Assembly: GCA_003661125.1 (NCBI GenBank)
Contig: QMVO01000072.1
Location: 1 to 7,684, forward strand
Length of the DNA stretch: 7,684 nucleotides
Source of the DNA: Methanosarcinales archaeon
GTDB taxonomy: Archaea; Halobacteriota; Syntropharchaeia; Alkanophagales; Methanospirareceae
Direction: 5' to 3'
In this document: piece by piece, positions 5,884-7,684 of the stretch
How the letters are laid out: every line of letters begins with the position of its first letter
Numbering within the stretch: the stretch's first letter is position 1
The notes under the pieces: generated by a model
Told to the model about the DNA's origin: nothing
The model's database searches: none
The model's input: only the letters and a program-made list of their open reading frames with translations
Translations under genes and position numbers: made by a program

Positions 5884-6732
5884 TTAAAAATAAAGGGGTG
5901 CAACAAGAAATAGGATAATATTGATTATACCGTGCGAAACGCTTATTCCGTAAATTGACCCCGTTTTCTCTCGTACTATCGAAAAGATGAAGCCAATTAA
6001 AAAAGCAAGCACACAATCCAAAAGAGCGAGGTTACCAACGTGAAGCACGCAGAAAAGCATGGATACAAAAACAATCCCCCACCATCTGTCTATTAATTTT
6101 ATTGTGTTATATTGAAGCAAACCCCTGAATACCAGCTCCTCTAAGAAACCGGTACATATAATGAAAATTAGCGATGCCACGATAAAATTCGCAGCTCCTA
6201 CCTCTAATCCCAGGAATGGAGCAGGCTTCAAAATTTGATACTCTACTATTCCAACAGGTGTCGCAAGGAGAATAACGCCTGCTTCAACCGGTGTGTGTTT
6301 CAACTTTGGTGAGTAAACCCCAACATCTTTTGCGCGGAGCCCTTGCACCCACATGCAGGTTAGGAGTGCAATAAATACCGGAATGGAAATAAGTATGAAC
6401 CAGGAAATCCGGCTGAAGTGAACAAGTGGCATTGATAAGCTCAGTATTCGGATAAGCGGGGCAAGAACAAGGGTCATAAGAAACCTGGATAAATTTTTGT
6501 CCTTTTCTGATACCAAAGCGGAATGAAAAAGCAGTATGAACAGGATGACTGTATGTGATGCGATACCTGCTTTCGGATTGTAAATCGTCAACAGCTCCGC
6601 ACATGCAACAAAAAGCAAGTAAGCTACACAGATTATATATAGATTTCTTCTTTGCTCTACCCGTTTCCTCGCTGACGCTTGCAAAAGCGCTGATGGAAAA
6701 ATGCTTCGTATCAAATAATCGCTTAGCACCAT
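5884..6732 (-). CDS. CPBP-family intramembrane metalloprotease
   Basis: A membrane-embedded protease of the CPBP/Abi (CAAX-processing-like) family, 282 residues from the ATG at 6732. The three family motifs are intact: EELVFRG with Glu198, Glu199 and Arg203; FCVLH with His231; and HGIIN with His267 and Asn271. These glutamates and histidines are the expected metal-binding active site within the membrane. About seven or eight hydrophobic segments are visible, and the LAPLIRILSLSMPL stretch (about 91-104) is common in archaeal and clostridial members. The frame stays open to a TTG at 6828, but those 32 residues (YYYLHTENTPHELKKR) look non-coding, and GAAGGGAT lies just before the ATG at 6732. 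Known roles of the family include prenyl-protein maturation and bacteriocin self-immunity. The substrate here is unknown. It is followed at once by the HhH gene. Confidence 0.9.
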   Translation of the reverse strand: MVLSDYLIRSIFPSALLQASARKRVEQRRNLYIICVAYLLFVACAELLTIYNPKAGIASHTVILFILLFHSALVSEKDKNLSRFLMTLVLAPLIRILSLSMPLVHFSRISWFILISIPVFIALLTCMWVQGLRAKDVGVYSPKLKHTPVEAGVILLATPVGIVEYQILKPAPFLGLEVGAANFIVASLIFIICTGFLEELVFRGLLQYNTIKLIDRWWGIVFVSMLFCVLHVGNLALLDCVLAFLIGFIFSIVREKTGSIYGISVSHGIINIILFLVAPLYF

Positions 6733-6836
6733 TTTCAATCCCTTCACTTGCCGCTTTTTTAATTCATGGGGTGTATTCTCTGTATGTAGATAATAATAAA
6801 AGCGTGCAAAGAAAATCCTTCCATCCAAGGTAAGGT
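6733..6836 (-). promoter_or_regulatory. Intergenic region with possible CPBP promoter
   Basis: This 104-bp gap separates the DUF2023 stop from the CPBP start. On the minus strand, TTTTATTATTAT (about 6791-6802) is TATA-like and lies about 60 nt before the ATG, so it could start a transcript with a leader of about 35 nt. The evidence is composition only. Confidence 0.3.
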
Positions 6837-7235
6837 TTATGTAGTAATGGCTATAGAGTCTTCCGAATCGGCAGTGGGGTATTTAAGTTTACAGCTTACC
6901 TTTTCTAAGTTATTGGCACTGGTGCGCTTCCTTTTAAGATATCGCTCACACTGCTTTACTCTATCGTAACCCAGCATCGTGCCAAGGATAAAATCCTCCT
7001 CATCTGTCAGGTTTGACAAAGACGTTAAATTCATCTGTTTTATAACCGCAATGCAGACAGAATTACCGAAGAAGACGTTTATTTTCGTTTTGTTAACTTC
7101 TTGAATATAATATTCTATCATCTCTCTTTCCAGTCTCTTTTCAATTGCATCTCTGTTCGATCTCTTCGTCGTATAAAGTACAAGACCTCTCAATCCTCTC
7201 TTATATTCCTGAATATGGTGCGCAAATACCTTCAT
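6837..7235 (-). CDS. DUF2023 family protein (flavodoxin-associated)
   Basis: A small soluble protein, 132 residues from the ATG at 7235. It matches my recollection of DUF2023 (PF09633): MKVFAHHIQEYKRGLRGLVL at the N-terminus, KINVFFG in the middle, then LTDEEDFILGTMLGYDR and QCERYLKRK. The family is about 100-120 residues, has a known structure from a Porphyromonas protein, and is repeatedly found beside a flavodoxin gene in anaerobic bacteria. The upstream neighbour here is indeed a flavodoxin, 36-42 bp away on the same strand. The function is unknown; an accessory role to flavodoxin is inferred from the pairing. The start could be the ATG at 7241, but the family usually begins MKVF and GGG lies 8 nt before the 7235 ATG. 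The 27 residues after YLKRK look like a lineage-specific tail. Confidence 0.82.
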   Translation of the reverse strand: MKVFAHHIQEYKRGLRGLVLYTTKRSNRDAIEKRLEREMIEYYIQEVNKTKINVFFGNSVCIAVIKQMNLTSLSNLTDEEDFILGTMLGYDRVKQCERYLKRKRTSANNLEKVSCKLKYPTADSEDSIAITT

Positions 7236-7261
7236 ATCCATATCCCTGCTCGTTTAATGCG

Positions 7262-7274
7262 AAAAAAATAAAAA
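7262..7274 (-). terminator. T-rich tract after the flavodoxin gene
   Basis: Read on the minus strand, TTTTT-A-TTTTTTT begins 3 nt after the flavodoxin stop codon. U-tracts of this kind are the main archaeal termination signal, so it could stop or attenuate transcription before DUF2023. It could equally be AT-rich spacer inside an operon. Confidence 0.4.
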
Positions 7275-7277
7275 GGG

Positions 7278-7684
7278 TTAAAGCGCTTTTGCGACTTTTA
7301 ATCCCCAGGCTTCGGCGTCTTCAAACGCGGGCTCAACCTCTCCATCAACTTTGAACCCTTCTGCGACAATTTCGGCACCGCATTTCCTCAGCGTTTCTTC
7401 AAGGATGTCTACCGCCACGCAGAACGAATCAGGGTATTCCTCACTATCGCCAGGACCAAAAACTGCTGCCTTTTTTTCCTTCCAGAGATACACCCTCCAT
7501 TGCTTCGTGGAAGTCCACGAAATCATCTTGCAAATCGCCTTCGCCCCACGTAGAGCACCCCAATATAACCGCGTCATAATCTGCGAGTTCATCAACACTC
7601 GCTTCTGTCACGTTTTTTACCGTAACTTTCGCCATTCCTCGCTCAAGCCCAGCCGCCACATGCTCAGCCAACATTTCCGTGTTC
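7278..7684 (-). pseudogene. Flavodoxin, 5'-truncated by window edge and frameshifted at an A7 run
   Basis: A short-chain FMN-binding electron carrier. The window edge cuts the N-terminus: the first codons read NTEMLAEHV, the end of the phosphate-binding loop (usually S-TGNTE). The FMN loops STWGEGDLQDDF and FGPGDSEEYPDSFC are both present, but in different frames. From the edge to about 7471 the frame reads ...EGKK, then becomes GSSFWSWR and stops at 7444. A shift of one base gives KKAAVFGPGDSEEYPDSF and continues to the normal end (GLKVAKAL) at 7278. The break is a run of seven A on the minus strand (7471-7477); six would restore a continuous protein of about 134 visible residues. It could be a real mutation, a homopolymer sequencing error, or a site of transcriptional slippage. 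Everything after the shift is well conserved, which argues against long-standing decay. Confidence 0.88.

Noticed and set aside
5302..5918. Plus-strand open frames opposite the HhH gene (5302-5496, 5351-5659, 5706-5918)
   Set aside because: The minus-strand protein has a recognisable HhH motif and operon spacing; the plus-strand frames are short, overlap one another and lack motifs.
6733..6828. N-terminal extension of the CPBP protease from a TTG codon
   Set aside because: It needs a rare start codon, its sequence is not hydrophobic or conserved-looking, and the ATG at 6732 has a plausible ribosome-binding site.
7444..7598. Programmed -1 frameshift at the A7 run of the flavodoxin gene, as in bacterial dnaX
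   Set aside because: The downstream frame is +1 relative to the upstream one, so a -1 slip would not restore it. Flavodoxin is also not known to use recoding.
1..7684. CRISPR arrays, tRNA or rRNA genes, insertion sequences and integrase genes
   Set aside because: No regularly spaced repeats, no cloverleaf-like sequence with CCA-side pairing, no long terminal inverted repeats and no transposase motif were seen on either strand.

Overview
The window looks like chromosomal DNA of a euryarchaeon, most plausibly a methanogen or an anaerobic methane-oxidising relative (Methanosarcinales or ANME-1 type). Four things point there: an archaeal MBF1-type regulator with a CxxC zinc ribbon; a surface protein ending in a PGF-CTERM archaeosortase signal; an FmdE-family protein of the extracytoplasmic kind known from methanogens; and TATA-like promoters, GGTG ribosome-binding sites and leaderless-looking starts. 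The lineage is inference from gene content; no marker gene is present.

Left half, plus strand (2-4181): a compact operon with a 3'-complete FmdE-family protein (5' end outside the window), a PGF-CTERM surface protein with two tandem repeats and a sequon-dense domain, and two NikB/DppB- and NikC/DppC-type ABC permeases overlapping by ATGA. The ATPases expected next are missing. The transporter instead ends at a five-codon reading frame that overlaps its stop codon. The layout suggests a cell-surface capture-and-import unit, perhaps for a metal or metal complex; the substrate is not shown by the sequence.

Middle (4182-4678): a strongly AT-rich promoter and a short MBF1 regulator (4245-4640), separated by a small hairpin from the convergent minus-strand genes.

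Right half, minus strand, transcribed right to left (7684 down to 4679): a flavodoxin cut by the window edge and carrying a +1 frameshift at a seven-A run; a DUF2023 protein, a family known beside flavodoxin in anaerobic bacteria; a CPBP intramembrane protease; a helix-hairpin-helix DNA-glycosylase-like protein lacking the catalytic lysine; and a small four-helix membrane protein. The last three are tightly spaced and probably co-transcribed.

No rRNA, tRNA, CRISPR array, transposase or integrase is visible, and no gene-free stretch exceeds about 110 bases. The items most worth following up are the FmdE/PGF-CTERM/permease operon, the frameshifted flavodoxin with its DUF2023 partner, and the unusual HhH protein.
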